64,000 nucleotides of DNA from Phycicoccus endophyticus (GTDB taxonomy: Bacteria; Actinomycetota; Actinomycetes; Actinomycetales; Dermatophilaceae), in NCBI RefSeq assembly GCF_011326735.1, contig NZ_JAANCN010000005.1, positions 1-64,000 on the forward strand, written 5' to 3'. The position numbers and the translations under genes were made by a program. Under the pieces are notes generated by a model that was given only the letters and a program-made list of their open reading frames with translations, did no database searches and was not told the DNA's origin. Shown here piece after piece: positions 33,961-42,299 of this stretch; position 1 is the first letter of the stretch; every line of letters starts with the position of its first letter.

Positions 33961-35465
33961 GGGTCCTCGTCGTCGGTGCCGGGCTCTCCGGGCTGGCGGC
34001 GGCCTGTCACCTGCGCGCGGCGGGGCACGACGTCACGGTGCTCGAGCGGGCCGAGCAGGTCGGCGGCCGGGCCGGCGTCCTGCGGCTCGGTGGCTTCCGG
34101 ATGGACACCGGGCCGGTGGTCATGACGATGCCCGAGCTGCTGCACGCCCCCATCCGCGCCCTCGGGGGCGACCCCGCGAGCCTCGTGCCGATGCGCCGCC
34201 TCGACCCCGCCTACCGGGCGGTCTTCGCCGACGGCTCCGAGCTCGCGGTGCGGGCCGACATGGCCGACCTGCGCGAGGAGGTGCGCCGGCTGTCCGGGGA
34301 GCGCGACGCCGCCGGCTTCGACCGCTTCCTCGGCTGGCTGGAGGACCTCTACGACGTCGAGTTCGACGCCTTCATCGACCGCAACCTCGACTCCCCCCTC
34401 GACCTCCTGCGCTCCCCGGCCCGCGCCCTGCGGCTGCTGCGCCTCGGCGGTCTGCGCGCCCTCGGGCCGGCGGTCGCGGGGTTCTTCCAGGACGAGCGGC
34501 TGCACCGCATCTTCGGCTTCCAGTCCCTCTACGCCGGCGTGGCACCGGCCACGGCGCGCGCGGTGTTCGCCGTCATCACCTACATGGACACCGTCCGCGG
34601 CGTCTACTACCCCGAGGGCGGGATGCACGCCGTGCCGGCGGGGATGGCGAGCGCGCTCTCCGCGGCCGGCGTGCCCGTGCACCTCGGCGTCGAGGTGTGC
34701 GAGGTGCTCCGCCGGGGCGACGGTGCCGTGGCGGGCGTGGCCACCGCCGACGGGACGCGCCTGGCCGCGGACGCGGTCGTGTGCACCGTCGACCTTCCGG
34801 TGGCCTACGCCCGCCTCCTGCCTGGGGTCCGCCCGCCCCGGGTCGTGCGCCGGGGGAGGTACTCGCCGTCCGCGGTCGTCTGGCACGTCGGTGCCCGGGG
34901 CCTGCCCGACCCGTCCACCCGCCACCACACCATCCACTTCGGCCGGTCCTGGGACGAGGCGTTCGAGGCGCTCATCGACCGGCGCGAGCTCATGCCCGAC
35001 CCCTCGCGCCTCGTCACCGTCCCCACGGTGAGCGACCCCGGTGCCGCGCCGGAGGGCTGCACGACGATGTACGTCCTCGAGCCGGTGCCGCACACCGCCG
35101 CCGACATCGACTGGGAGCGGGAGCGGGGCCCGATGCGCGAGCGGCTGCATCGCTTCCTCGACGCCCAGGGCTACCCGAGCGACATCGTGCACGAACGGCT
35201 CGTCACGCCGGTGGACTGGCAGGAGCAGGGGATGCACCTCGGCACGCCGTTCGCCCTGGCGCACACCTTCGGGCAGTCCGGGCCGTTCCGTGCGCCCAAC
35301 GTCGAGCCCGCCGTGCCGGGGCTGGTGTTCGCGGGGTCCGGCACCACCCCCGGGGTCGGCATCCCGATGGTGCTCGTCAGTGGCCGGCTGGCGGCCGAGC
35401 GCGTCCAGCAGTACGCCGGCGCGGCCGCCCCCGCCCCCGCCGAGCTCGTGGGGAGGGCACCGTGA
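33957..35465 (+). CDS. crtI: Phytoene desaturase
   Basis: 502 residues. The FAD motif VLVVGAGLSGLAAACHLRAAGHDVTVLER is at the N-terminus, with GGRAGVLRLGGFRMDTGPVVMTMP. The C-terminal carotenoid-desaturase signature is NVEPAVPGLVFAGSGTTPGVGIPMVLVSGRLAAERV. Family length and motifs match bacterial CrtI, which converts phytoene to lycopene in up to four FAD-dependent steps. ATG 33957 overlaps the crtE stop, and its own stop overlaps the GTG of the next gene, so the operon is translationally coupled. Confidence 0.93.
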   Translation: MRVLVVGAGLSGLAAACHLRAAGHDVTVLERAEQVGGRAGVLRLGGFRMDTGPVVMTMPELLHAPIRALGGDPASLVPMRRLDPAYRAVFADGSELAVRADMADLREEVRRLSGERDAAGFDRFLGWLEDLYDVEFDAFIDRNLDSPLDLLRSPARALRLLRLGGLRALGPAVAGFFQDERLHRIFGFQSLYAGVAPATARAVFAVITYMDTVRGVYYPEGGMHAVPAGMASALSAAGVPVHLGVEVCEVLRRGDGAVAGVATADGTRLAADAVVCTVDLPVAYARLLPGVRPPRVVRRGRYSPSAVVWHVGARGLPDPSTRHHTIHFGRSWDEAFEALIDRRELMPDPSRLVTVPTVSDPGAAPEGCTTMYVLEPVPHTAADIDWERERGPMRERLHRFLDAQGYPSDIVHERLVTPVDWQEQGMHLGTPFALAHTFGQSGPFRAPNVEPAVPGLVFAGSGTTPGVGIPMVLVSGRLAAERVQQYAGAAAPAPAELVGRAP

Positions 35466-36970
35466 CGAGCCTCGAGGCCCACCTGGAGACCGGCTACGCG
35501 CGCTGCGCCGCCGTCGCCCGCGAGCACGGGACCACGTACTACTGGGGCGCCCGGCTGCTGCCGCGCGCGGAGCGCCGGCACGTCTTCGCCGTGTACACCC
35601 TCGCCCGGCTCGCCGACGACATCGTCGACCTCGCCGGGCCCGACCCCGGCCCCGGGACGGGCGCCTCCCTCGACGCCTTCGAGGCGCGCTTTCGCGAGGC
35701 GGTGGCCACCGACGCCTCGCCCGACCCGGTCCTTGCCGCCGTCGCGCGGACCGCGCGCGAGCGCCGGATCCCCGACGAGTGCTTCACCCGGTTCTTCACG
35801 GCGATGCGCACCGACCTCACCCGGCGCACGTACGAGACCTGGGAGGACCTGCTCGGGTACATGGACGGCAGCGCCGCGGTCATCGGCGAGATGATGCTGC
35901 CCGTCCTCCACCCGCTGGCCGAGGCCCGGGCACCGGCGCGCGCCCTCGGGCTGGCCTTCCAGCTGACCAACTTCCTGCGCGACGTCGGCGAGGACCTGGA
36001 CCGGGGCCGGGTCTACCTGCCGCAGGAGGACCTGCGCCACTTCGGCGCCGACCCCTGGCAGCGCACCGCCGACGAGCCCTGGCGAGCCGTCATGGCCTTC
36101 CAGGTCGAGCGCGCCCGACGTCTCTACCGGGAGGCGGACGAGGGCCTGGCCCTGCTTCCCCCGGCCTCCCGGCGCTGCGTGGCCACGGCCCGGGTGCTCT
36201 ACGCCCGCATCCTCGAGCGGGTCGAGGCGGCCGGCTACGACGTCTTCTCCGCCCGTGCGCGCGTCCCGACGCCGGCCAAGGCCCGGTTGGCTGCCCGGAT
36301 GGTCCTCTCCCGCGACCCGGTCCGGCTCGTCGCCCGGGACCGTGCCGCGCGACGGCCCGACCTCGGCTGGGTCGCCGACGACCCGGTCGTCCTCGTCGAC
36401 GACGCCGGGGCCCCGACCGGCAGCGCCGCGAAGTCCGCGGTCCACCACGACGACAGCCCGCTGCATCTCGGCTTCTCGTGCTACGTCCTCGACGCCGAGG
36501 GCCGGCTGCTCGTGACGACCCGCGCCGCGAGCAAGCCGAGCTTCCCCGGGGTGGAGACGAACACCGTGTGCGGCCACCCCCGCCCGGGTGAGCCGCTCGA
36601 GGACGCCGTGCGCCGCCGGGCGCGCGACGAGCTGGGGCTGGAGCTGACGCACGTCCGGCTCGTCCTGCCCGGGTTCCGCTACCGGGCGCGGATGGCTGGG
36701 GTCGTCGAGCACGAGGTCTGCCCGGTGCTCGTGGCCCGCGCCGCCGGGCCCGCGCGCCCCGACCCCACCGAGGTCGACGAGGTGCGGTGGGTGCCGTGGG
36801 CCGCCTTCGCCGCCGACGTGCGGGCCGGTCGGCGCGCCGTCTCCCCGTGGTGCGCCGAGCAGGTGCCGCTGCTCGACGCCCTCGGCGAGGACCCCCGCTC
36901 CTGGCCCGTCGCCGACCCGGCCGAGCTGCCGGCGGCGGCCCGGGTCGGCGACCCCGTCGGGGCGGGGTGA
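35462..36970 (+). CDS. Fused phytoene synthase - type I isopentenyl diphosphate isomerase
   Basis: 502 residues. Residues 1-300 are a complete CrtB: YYWGARLLPRAERRHVFAVYTLARLADDIVDLAG (first Asp motif), YMDGSAAVIGEMMLPVL and FLRDVGEDLDRGRVYLPQEDL (second Asp motif). After a short linker (about 300-320), residues 320-480 form a Nudix-type IPP isomerase. Its parts are HHDDSPLHLGFSCYVLD, KPSFPGVETNTVCGHPRPGE with catalytic C370, and VVEHEVCPVLVA with metal-site Glu 416/418. There is no stop or frameshift between the halves; the frame is open throughout. The fusion would join IPP/DMAPP balancing to the committed carotenoid step. GTG 35462 overlaps the crtI stop. Confidence 0.92.
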   Translation: MTSLEAHLETGYARCAAVAREHGTTYYWGARLLPRAERRHVFAVYTLARLADDIVDLAGPDPGPGTGASLDAFEARFREAVATDASPDPVLAAVARTARERRIPDECFTRFFTAMRTDLTRRTYETWEDLLGYMDGSAAVIGEMMLPVLHPLAEARAPARALGLAFQLTNFLRDVGEDLDRGRVYLPQEDLRHFGADPWQRTADEPWRAVMAFQVERARRLYREADEGLALLPPASRRCVATARVLYARILERVEAAGYDVFSARARVPTPAKARLAARMVLSRDPVRLVARDRAARRPDLGWVADDPVVLVDDAGAPTGSAAKSAVHHDDSPLHLGFSCYVLDAEGRLLVTTRAASKPSFPGVETNTVCGHPRPGEPLEDAVRRRARDELGLELTHVRLVLPGFRYRARMAGVVEHEVCPVLVARAAGPARPDPTEVDEVRWVPWAAFAADVRAGRRAVSPWCAEQVPLLDALGEDPRSWPVADPAELPAAARVGDPVGAG

Positions 36971-36977
36971 CCGCGGC

Positions 36978-37355
36978 GTGGACGACCGCTACCAGTACCT
37001 GCTCCTCATGGCCGGGTGCATCCTGCTCACCCTTCCCCTGGAGTGGGCCTTCGGTGCCCGGGTCTACCGCCGGCCGCGTCGGCTGCTGGTCGCTTTGCTG
37101 CCGATGCTCGCCGTCTTTCTCGCGTGGGACGTCCTCGGGATCCTCCGGGGGCACTGGGACTACAGCGACCGCTACACCACCGGCGTGGTCCTGCCGTTCG
37201 GGGTGCCCGTGGAGGAGGTCGTCTTCTTCGTCGTCGTCCCGGTGTGCGGCCTGCTCACCTACGAGTCGGTCGGCACCGTCCTGCGGCGGCGGCGGGAGCG
37301 GACCCCCGGCCGGGGTGGAGGCCACGAGGAGCCCGTCGGGGAGCGCCGTGCCTGA
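36978..37355 (+). CDS. crtYc: Heterodimeric lycopene cyclase subunit, CrtYc/CrtYe type
   Basis: 125 residues with three hydrophobic helices: LLLMAGCILLTLPLEWAFG, VALLPMLAVFLAWDVLGI and VEEVVFFVVVPVCGLLTYES. The PVEE motif before helix 3 is the conserved acidic signature of this cyclase family. It is smaller than, and unrelated to, CrtY/CrtL flavoproteins. GTG 36978 is 7 bp after the fusion gene. It overlaps the second subunit by 8 nt. With that subunit it should cyclise lycopene ends. Beta-ring formation is preferred because crtU follows, but epsilon-type cyclases belong to the same family. Confidence 0.85.
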   Translation: MDDRYQYLLLMAGCILLTLPLEWAFGARVYRRPRRLLVALLPMLAVFLAWDVLGILRGHWDYSDRYTTGVVLPFGVPVEEVVFFVVVPVCGLLTYESVGTVLRRRRERTPGRGGGHEEPVGERRA

Positions 37356-37674
37356 GTACACCGTGCTCGCCGTGCTCGCCGTGCTCGCGACGGTGGGTCT
37401 CGAGCTGCTCTGGCTGCGCACCGGGGTGCTGCGCCGGGTGCAGTTCTGGCTGGCCATGACGGTCGTGCTGGCCTTCCAGGTGCCCGTCGACGGCTGGCTG
37501 ACCAAGCTGTCCGCCCCCGTGGTGCGCTACGACGAGGCCCGGACCCTCGGGGTGCGGTGGCCGTGGGACATCCCCGTCGAGGACTTCCTCTTCGGGTTCA
37601 GCATGGTGACCCTGACGATCCTGCTCTGGGCCCGCGCGGGCCGGAGCGGAGAGGAGACCGACGATGCCGCGTGA
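37348..37674 (+). CDS. crtYd: Heterodimeric lycopene cyclase subunit, CrtYd/CrtYf type
   Basis: 108 residues from GTG 37348 (MPEYTVLAVLAVL). Three helices and the paired acidic motif DIPVEDFLFGFSMV, with RTLGVRWPWDIP before it, are conserved in the second cyclase subunit. It overlaps crtYc at its start and the methyltransferase at its end, so all three are co-translated. Neither subunit is expected to work alone, by family knowledge. Confidence 0.85.
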   Translation: MPEYTVLAVLAVLATVGLELLWLRTGVLRRVQFWLAMTVVLAFQVPVDGWLTKLSAPVVRYDEARTLGVRWPWDIPVEDFLFGFSMVTLTILLWARAGRSGEETDDAA

Positions 37675-38395
37675 GTGGCTGCTCGCGGAGGCGTTCGACC
37701 GGGCCGCCCCGACGTACGACGCGATGGTCGCGTTGTCCCCGGGGTACCACGAGCAACTACGCTGTGCCGCAGCGGCGCTCGTCGAGGATCTACCCGAGCG
37801 CGATGGCCGGGCCCCCGTCGTGCTCGACCTCGGCTGCGGCTCCGGCGCCTCGACCCGCGCCCTGCTCGAGACTCGCGCCGACGACGGCGGCGGGCCACTC
37901 GAGGTGACCGGCGTCGACGCCTCGACCGGCATGGTCACCGAGGCGCTGGCCAAGGGCTGGCCCGAGGGCGTGTGGTTCACCGTCGCGGACGCCGTCGAGC
38001 ACCTCGGCGGGCTGCCGGACGCCTCGGTCGACGGCGTGCTCGCCGCCTACCTCCTGCGCAACGTGCCGGAGCGCCAGGCACTCGTCGAGGAGGTCGCTCG
38101 GGTCCTGCGCCCGGGCGGCGTGCTCGTCGTCCACGACTACTCGGTGGCGGGGAGCGTGCGTGCGAGGGCGGTGTGGGCGGCGGTGTGCCACACCGTGATC
38201 ATCCCCCTGGCTGCGCTGAAGCGTTCCGACGTGCCGTTGCACCGCTACCTGTACACCAGTGTGCGCGACTTCGACTCCGTGGCGCAGGTCTGCCGCCGTC
38301 TGCAGCGTGCGGGTCTCGTCGACGTGCGCCACCGCTCCTACCCCGGCTGGCAGGACGGGGTCGTACACACCGTCGTCGGTCGCCGGGCGCCGTGA
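37664..38395 (+). CDS. SAM-dependent methyltransferase of the carotenoid operon (CrtT-like)
   Basis: 243 residues. Motif I is VVLDLGCGSGASTRALLE, then VTGVDASTGMVTEAL, LPDASVDGVLAAYLLRNVPERQALVEEVARVLRPGGVLVVHDYSVAG. The last part resembles UbiE/MenG-type enzymes, so menaquinone methylation is an alternative. The position between cyclase and crtU genes, with overlaps of 11 nt and 4 nt, parallels the crtY-crtT-crtU order I recall from Streptomyces clusters. I therefore favour a carotenoid-associated role. Its real substrate there is not clear. Confidence 0.75.
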   Translation: MPREWLLAEAFDRAAPTYDAMVALSPGYHEQLRCAAAALVEDLPERDGRAPVVLDLGCGSGASTRALLETRADDGGGPLEVTGVDASTGMVTEALAKGWPEGVWFTVADAVEHLGGLPDASVDGVLAAYLLRNVPERQALVEEVARVLRPGGVLVVHDYSVAGSVRARAVWAAVCHTVIIPLAALKRSDVPLHRYLYTSVRDFDSVAQVCRRLQRAGLVDVRHRSYPGWQDGVVHTVVGRRAP

Positions 38396-40008
38396 GCCTC
38401 CCGCGCCGGCGGCCACGCTGGCGTCCCGGCGCCGACCCGCGCGCCGTGTTCCACCGCCCACCCCGGCCGGCCGCCGGGCCCGGCCACCACGAGGCGGCGG
38501 AGCGGCACGTCGTCGTCGTCGGAGGCGGCATCGCCGGGGTCACCGCGGCGGTCGGGCTCGCCGAGCGCGGGGTGCGGGTGACGCTCCTCGAACGCGACCC
38601 GCGGCTCGGGGGACGGGTGGCCTCCTGGCCGGTGACCCTGCCGGACGGGTCGTCGTCACAGATGAGCCGTGGCTTCCACGCGTTCTTCCGCCAGTACTAC
38701 AACCTGCGCGCGCTGCTGCGGCGCACCGACCCGACGCTGGAGCGCCTGCGCCCACTCCCGGACTACCCCCTGGTCCGGGCCGGCGGAGGGGCCGACTCGT
38801 TCGCCGGGATCCCGCGCACCCCACCGTGGAACCTCGCGGCGTTCGTGGCCCGCAGCCCGAGCTTCGACCTCGCCGGCCTGCGCGGCGTCGACGTCGAGCA
38901 GGCCCTGGGGCTGCTCGACGTGGACCTCCCGGCCTCGTTCACCGCGCTCGACGGGGTGAGCGCAGCGGAGGTCCTCGACCGGCTGCGCTTCCCCGAGGCA
39001 GCGCGCCACCTCGCGCTCGAGGTCTTCGCGCGGAGCTTCTTCGCCGACCCTCGTGCCTTCTCCGGCGCCGAGCTCGTCGCGATGTTCCACCTGTACTTCG
39101 TCGGGTCCGCCGAGGGGCTGCTCTTCGACGTCCCGGGTGAGGACTACGACAGCGCGCTGTGGGCGCCCCTGGGGCGCTACCTGCAGCGGCTCGGGGTCGA
39201 GGTGCGGGTCGGTCGCGAGGTCGGTGCGGTGGTCGAGTCCGCCGACGGTGGCCTGCGGGTGCGGCACGCCGAGCCGGGTGCGGACGGCGACCGTGAGCTC
39301 GCCGCCGACGCCGTCGTCCTGGCCCTCGACCCGCCCGGGCTGCGTCGTGTGGTGGCCGCCTCCCCCGGCCTCGGGTCGCCCGGGTGGCGGGAGCAGGTGG
39401 CCGCGGTGCGCTCGGCGCCGCCGTTCGCCGTGTGGCGCCTGTGGCTCGACGGCCGGGTCGCCCCTCAGCGGCCCGCCTTCCTCGGGACGAGCGGCTACGG
39501 CCCGCTCGACAACGTCTCCGTGCTCGAGCGCTTCGAGGGGCACGCCGCCCGCTGGTCGGCGACGCACGGGGGCTCGGTCGTCGAGCTGCACGCCTACGCC
39601 CTCACCGAGGACGCGCGACCGGCGCAGGTCCGCGCCGAGCTGCGGGCCGCGCTCGCAGCCGTCTACCCGGAGACCGCCGGGATGGGCGTCCTCCACGAGG
39701 AGTGGCTCCTGCGGGAGGACTGCGTCCTCGTCGGGCTCGAGCCGTGGGCCTCCCGCCCCGGCGTCGCGACGCCGGACCCCCGGGTCGTGCTCGCCGGCGA
39801 CGCCGTGCGCGTCGAGCTGCCCGTCGCCCTCATGGAGCGGGCCGCGACGAGCGGCTGGCTCGCCGCCGACCGGCTGCTCACCGGGTGGGGCCTGCCCGGA
39901 CACGGCGTGTGGTCGGTGCCGCTCACCGGCCGGCTCGGCCCGCTTCCCGGCCTGACCCGCCGCGGCCTGCGCGCCGTCCGTGCCGCCCGGGCCCGCCGAG
40001 GGGGTTGA
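38392..40008 (+). CDS. crtU: FAD-dependent carotene desaturase/methylase, isorenieratene synthase-like
   Basis: 538 residues. After a basic N-terminus of about 40 residues comes the FAD motif VVVVGGGIAGVTAAVGLAERGVRVTLLERD. Next are GGRVASWPVTLPDG, the CrtU-typical MSRGFHAFFRQYYNLRALLRRTDP, and ARSFFADPRAFSGAELVAMFHLYFVGSAEGLLFDVP. The C-terminus has VVLAGDAVRVELPVALMERAATSGWLAAD. CrtU enzymes aromatise beta-carotene rings with methyl shift, giving isorenieratene. GTG 38392 overlaps the methyltransferase stop. It is the last gene of the operon. Other carotene desaturases share the fold, but the central block fits CrtU best. Confidence 0.85.
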   Translation: MSLPRRRPRWRPGADPRAVFHRPPRPAAGPGHHEAAERHVVVVGGGIAGVTAAVGLAERGVRVTLLERDPRLGGRVASWPVTLPDGSSSQMSRGFHAFFRQYYNLRALLRRTDPTLERLRPLPDYPLVRAGGGADSFAGIPRTPPWNLAAFVARSPSFDLAGLRGVDVEQALGLLDVDLPASFTALDGVSAAEVLDRLRFPEAARHLALEVFARSFFADPRAFSGAELVAMFHLYFVGSAEGLLFDVPGEDYDSALWAPLGRYLQRLGVEVRVGREVGAVVESADGGLRVRHAEPGADGDRELAADAVVLALDPPGLRRVVAASPGLGSPGWREQVAAVRSAPPFAVWRLWLDGRVAPQRPAFLGTSGYGPLDNVSVLERFEGHAARWSATHGGSVVELHAYALTEDARPAQVRAELRAALAAVYPETAGMGVLHEEWLLREDCVLVGLEPWASRPGVATPDPRVVLAGDAVRVELPVALMERAATSGWLAADRLLTGWGLPGHGVWSVPLTGRLGPLPGLTRRGLRAVRAARARRGG

Positions 40009-40023
40009 CGCACCTTTCCGTCA

Positions 40024-41040
40024 CTAGCCGATGTCCCGCCGGCGGCGCAGCTCGTAGCGGCGCGCGGCGTACTCGAGGTCGTCGGCCCACAGCTGGACCT
40101 GCGAGGCCCGCATCCCGACCCGGACGGCCCGGGAGATGCGCCGGGCCAGCCGGAAGCCGGCGCGGTCCGAGGTGGCCAGGACCGCCTCGGTCATCACCGT
40201 GCGGGCCGGATGGACGTTCGGCGCCGTGAGCGGGGTGGCGTGCGTCTCGACGACGCTGCCCTCCCCCTCGCCCTCGGTGATCGTCATGAGCACCGTGTGC
40301 GAGTCCGGGCAGGTGAACTCAGCCCGCACCGGCACCGCGAAGGTGCGTCCGAGGCGGTAGGCCACGTCGAGGACGAGCCGGTCCTCGCTCGAGGCGTCGT
40401 CGTCGACGGCGAGGTCGCTGAAGGCGTAGGGGTGCAGCCAGGCACCGTGCCAGGGGTCGAGCCGGTTGGCGACGATGTCGCGCGGCTCGCAGGTCGCGGC
40501 GAGCGCGACGACCGAGGCGATGGCCCCCTCCGCCGCCGGCCGGGCGCCGAGGACCGGCCGCTCGCTGGGCTCGACGCCCGCCCCGAGCGGGCCGAGCCGC
40601 ACCCACACGAGGACACCGTCGTCGTGGGCCGCGTAGGTGGCCCACGGAGGCGCGCTGTCACGCCCGAGGGGCATGCCGTGCCAACGGCAGAGGACCCGCC
40701 CGTCGACGACGTCGCAGTCGTGCAGCCGGGCGCCCAGGTGAGGACAGGTCCCGGGGCCGGCGAGCAGCCCGCCGTCGACGTCACGCCAGAGGACGACCTC
40801 GCGGCCCGCGACGGTGCGCACGAGCGATCGGCCGGGGCGCACCTCGTCCGAGGAGCCCACGACGAGCCACCCGTGGGTGGGCCGGCGCAGGGCCGCGGCG
40901 AGCGAGCGGTCGATCCGGGCGGGCCGCGCCTCGCGCCAGGTGCCCCGCAGGTGCGCGGGGTCGGCCTGGGGCAGGTAGCGCACCGGGACACGTGAGCGCA
41001 CCTGGGCAGGCCACGAGCGGTCGGTCCGAAGCAGGCTCAT
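40024..41040 (-). CDS. Rieske [2Fe-2S] domain protein (DUF5914-type)
   Basis: 338 residues. The Rieske ligands are C-P-H (GTCPHLGARLHDCDVVDG) and C-R-W-H (RVLCRWHGMPLG), at about residues 90-120. A 220-residue C-terminal domain with no obvious catalytic motif follows (CEPRDIVANRLDPWHGAWLHPYAFSDLAVDDDAS), resembling the hydrophobic-ligand domain of ring-hydroxylating enzymes. There is no TM helix. It is convergent with crtU, 15 bp apart. Stand-alone Rieske proteins next to aromatic-carotenoid genes are seen in other actinobacteria as I recall. A role as oxygenase or electron carrier for carotenoid modification is inferred. Confidence 0.8.
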   Translation of the reverse strand: MSLLRTDRSWPAQVRSRVPVRYLPQADPAHLRGTWREARPARIDRSLAAALRRPTHGWLVVGSSDEVRPGRSLVRTVAGREVVLWRDVDGGLLAGPGTCPHLGARLHDCDVVDGRVLCRWHGMPLGRDSAPPWATYAAHDDGVLVWVRLGPLGAGVEPSERPVLGARPAAEGAIASVVALAATCEPRDIVANRLDPWHGAWLHPYAFSDLAVDDDASSEDRLVLDVAYRLGRTFAVPVRAEFTCPDSHTVLMTITEGEGEGSVVETHATPLTAPNVHPARTVMTEAVLATSDRAGFRLARRISRAVRVGMRASQVQLWADDLEYAARRYELRRRRDIG

Positions 41041-41173
41041 GGGCCCACGCTAACCGGATCGGCCGGTCGAGGACGGGGCGCGGACCGGCCGCCTGCGCCG
41101 GTGTCCAAGGGCTCCGGCAGGGGCCCGGACCCGACCGGTCCTCGCCCGCATCTGGCATCCGCCGCCCGGACCG

Positions 41174-41180
41174 TTAGACT
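41174..41180 (+). promoter_or_regulatory. Probable -10 box of the cold-shock gene
   Basis: TTAGACT is a good actinobacterial -10 match. It implies a transcript start near 41187 and an untranslated leader of about 147 nt before the csp ATG. Confidence 0.55.
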
Positions 41181-41186
41181 GCTGTC

Positions 41187-41333
41187 CTGTTGTTGAGCTT
41201 TCCGTTGTGCAGTAGTCGCTGAACGGTCCCGCCGGGGCCGCCGCACTTCCTGAGCAGAGGGACGTACCAGGCATCACCAACGCGGGGCGGACCGACAGTC
41301 GGCCGTCCCTCTCTCAGAAACGAAAGGCCTCCC
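41187..41333 (+). other. Long 5-prime leader of the cold-shock gene
   Basis: No reading frame of note. The region contains several short inverted repeats (for example GGGACG near 41260 against CGTCCC-like GTCCCT near 41312). Long structured leaders are usual for csp mRNAs and act in temperature-dependent translation; the assignment here rests on position. An AACGAAAGGC segment carries the SD-like AAAGG before the ATG. Confidence 0.45.
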
Positions 41334-41540
41334 ATGGCTACTGGCACCGTGAAGTGGTTCAACTCCGAGAAGGGCTTCGGCTTCATCGCCCCGGACGACG
41401 GCTCCGCCGACGTCTTCGCCCACTACTCGGCGATCAACGCGACCGGCTACCGCTCGCTCGACGAGAACGCCAAGGTCGAGTACGAGACCACGCAGGGCCC
41501 GAAGGGCCCCCAGGCGGCGAACATCTCCGTCATCGGCTGA
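41334..41540 (+). CDS. Cold-shock protein (CspA family)
   Basis: 68 residues. It has the five-stranded OB fold with RNA-binding motifs KGFGFI (RNP1: [11 protein letters not shown]) and VFAHYS (RNP2: DVFAHYSAI), and starts [11 protein letters not shown]. It is a small RNA chaperone binding single strands through its aromatic face. ATG 41334 is preceded by AAAGGCCTCCC and a long leader, and followed by a strong hairpin. It is a monocistronic gene. Confidence 0.96.
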   Translation: MATGTVKWFNSEKGFGFIAPDDGSADVFAHYSAINATGYRSLDENAKVEYETTQGPKGPQAANISVIG

Positions 41541-41554
41541 CACCGCCACCGCAC

Positions 41555-41593
41555 CGCGACCGCCGCCCGGCTTCGTGCCGGGCGGCGGTCGCG
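41555..41593. terminator. Very strong hairpin between csp and the response regulator gene
   Basis: A 17-bp perfect stem (CGCGACCGCCGCCCGGC and its complement) with loop TTCGT lies 14 bp after the csp stop and 13 bp from the convergent regulator stop. It can serve both directions. There is no U-tract. Confidence 0.85.
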
Positions 41594-41606
41594 CGTTCGG
41601 ACCCGC

Positions 41607-42299
41607 TCAGCCCTGCCAGCTGTAGGCGACCTCGGGCCGTCCGGAGCCGGCGTACCGGTTGCCCCGGCTCGCGCGCCCGGTCCCGACGAGATGCTCGAGA
41701 TAGCGCCGGGCGGTGACCCGGCTGACCCCGAGCTGCTCGCCGAGCTCGGCGGCCGAGCGCGGACCGTCCGCCGCCCGCAGGGCCGCCGCGGTCCGCCCGA
41801 GCAGCTCCGGCGTCATCCCCTTCGGCACCGCGGAGCCGGCGGTGGGGCGTAGCTGCGAGAAGAGCGTGTCGACCTCGGCCTGGGTGTCGGCCTCCCCCGC
41901 GCTCGCCTGCTCCCGGTAGACCCGGTACCCCGCGAGCCGGTCCCACAGGGTGCCGAAGACGAACGGCTTCAGGACGTACTGGACCACCCCGAGGGACACC
42001 GCGGCACGGACCATCTCGAGGTCGCGGGCCGAGGTCACGGCGACGACGTCCGCCCGGTGACCGGCGGCACGCATCGCCCGCACGACGTCCAGGCCGGGCG
42101 CGTCCGGCAGCCCCATGTCGAGCAGGACGAGGTCCACGGAACCCTCGCCGAGCCCCCGCAGCGCCGCGCGGGCGGTGTGCGCCACCCCGGCGACGACGAA
42201 GCCCGGGACACGCTCGACGTACGTCGCGTGGGCCCGCGCGGCGACCTCGTCGTCCTCGACGACGAGCACCCGGATCGGCTGTGCCGCAGTGTCGCTCAT
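41607..42299 (-). CDS. CitB/DcuR-family response regulator
   Basis: 230 residues. The receiver has VLVVEDDEVAARAHATYV, phospho-acceptor Asp in VDLVLLDMGLPDAPGLDVV, Thr/Ser in VAVTSARD and Lys in VQYVLKPFVFGTLWDRL. The C-terminal helix-turn-helix is ELGEQLGVSRVTARRYLEHLVGTG, typical of DctR/CitB/DcuR proteins. ATG 42299 overlaps the kinase stop. With the kinase and the divergent symporter it forms a C4-dicarboxylate-responsive unit: the regulator would activate the symporter gene in response to succinate, malate or fumarate (inference from family and layout). Confidence 0.9.
   Translation of the reverse strand: MSDTAAQPIRVLVVEDDEVAARAHATYVERVPGFVVAGVAHTARAALRGLGEGSVDLVLLDMGLPDAPGLDVVRAMRAAGHRADVVAVTSARDLEMVRAAVSLGVVQYVLKPFVFGTLWDRLAGYRVYREQASAGEADTQAEVDTLFSQLRPTAGSAVPKGMTPELLGRTAAALRAADGPRSAAELGEQLGVSRVTARRYLEHLVGTGRASRGNRYAGSGRPEVAYSWQG

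Noticed and set aside
37664-38395. MenG/UbiE quinone methyltransferase
   Set aside because: Motifs allow it, but the gene overlaps carotenoid genes on both sides, so a carotenoid-linked role is preferred. It is not excluded.
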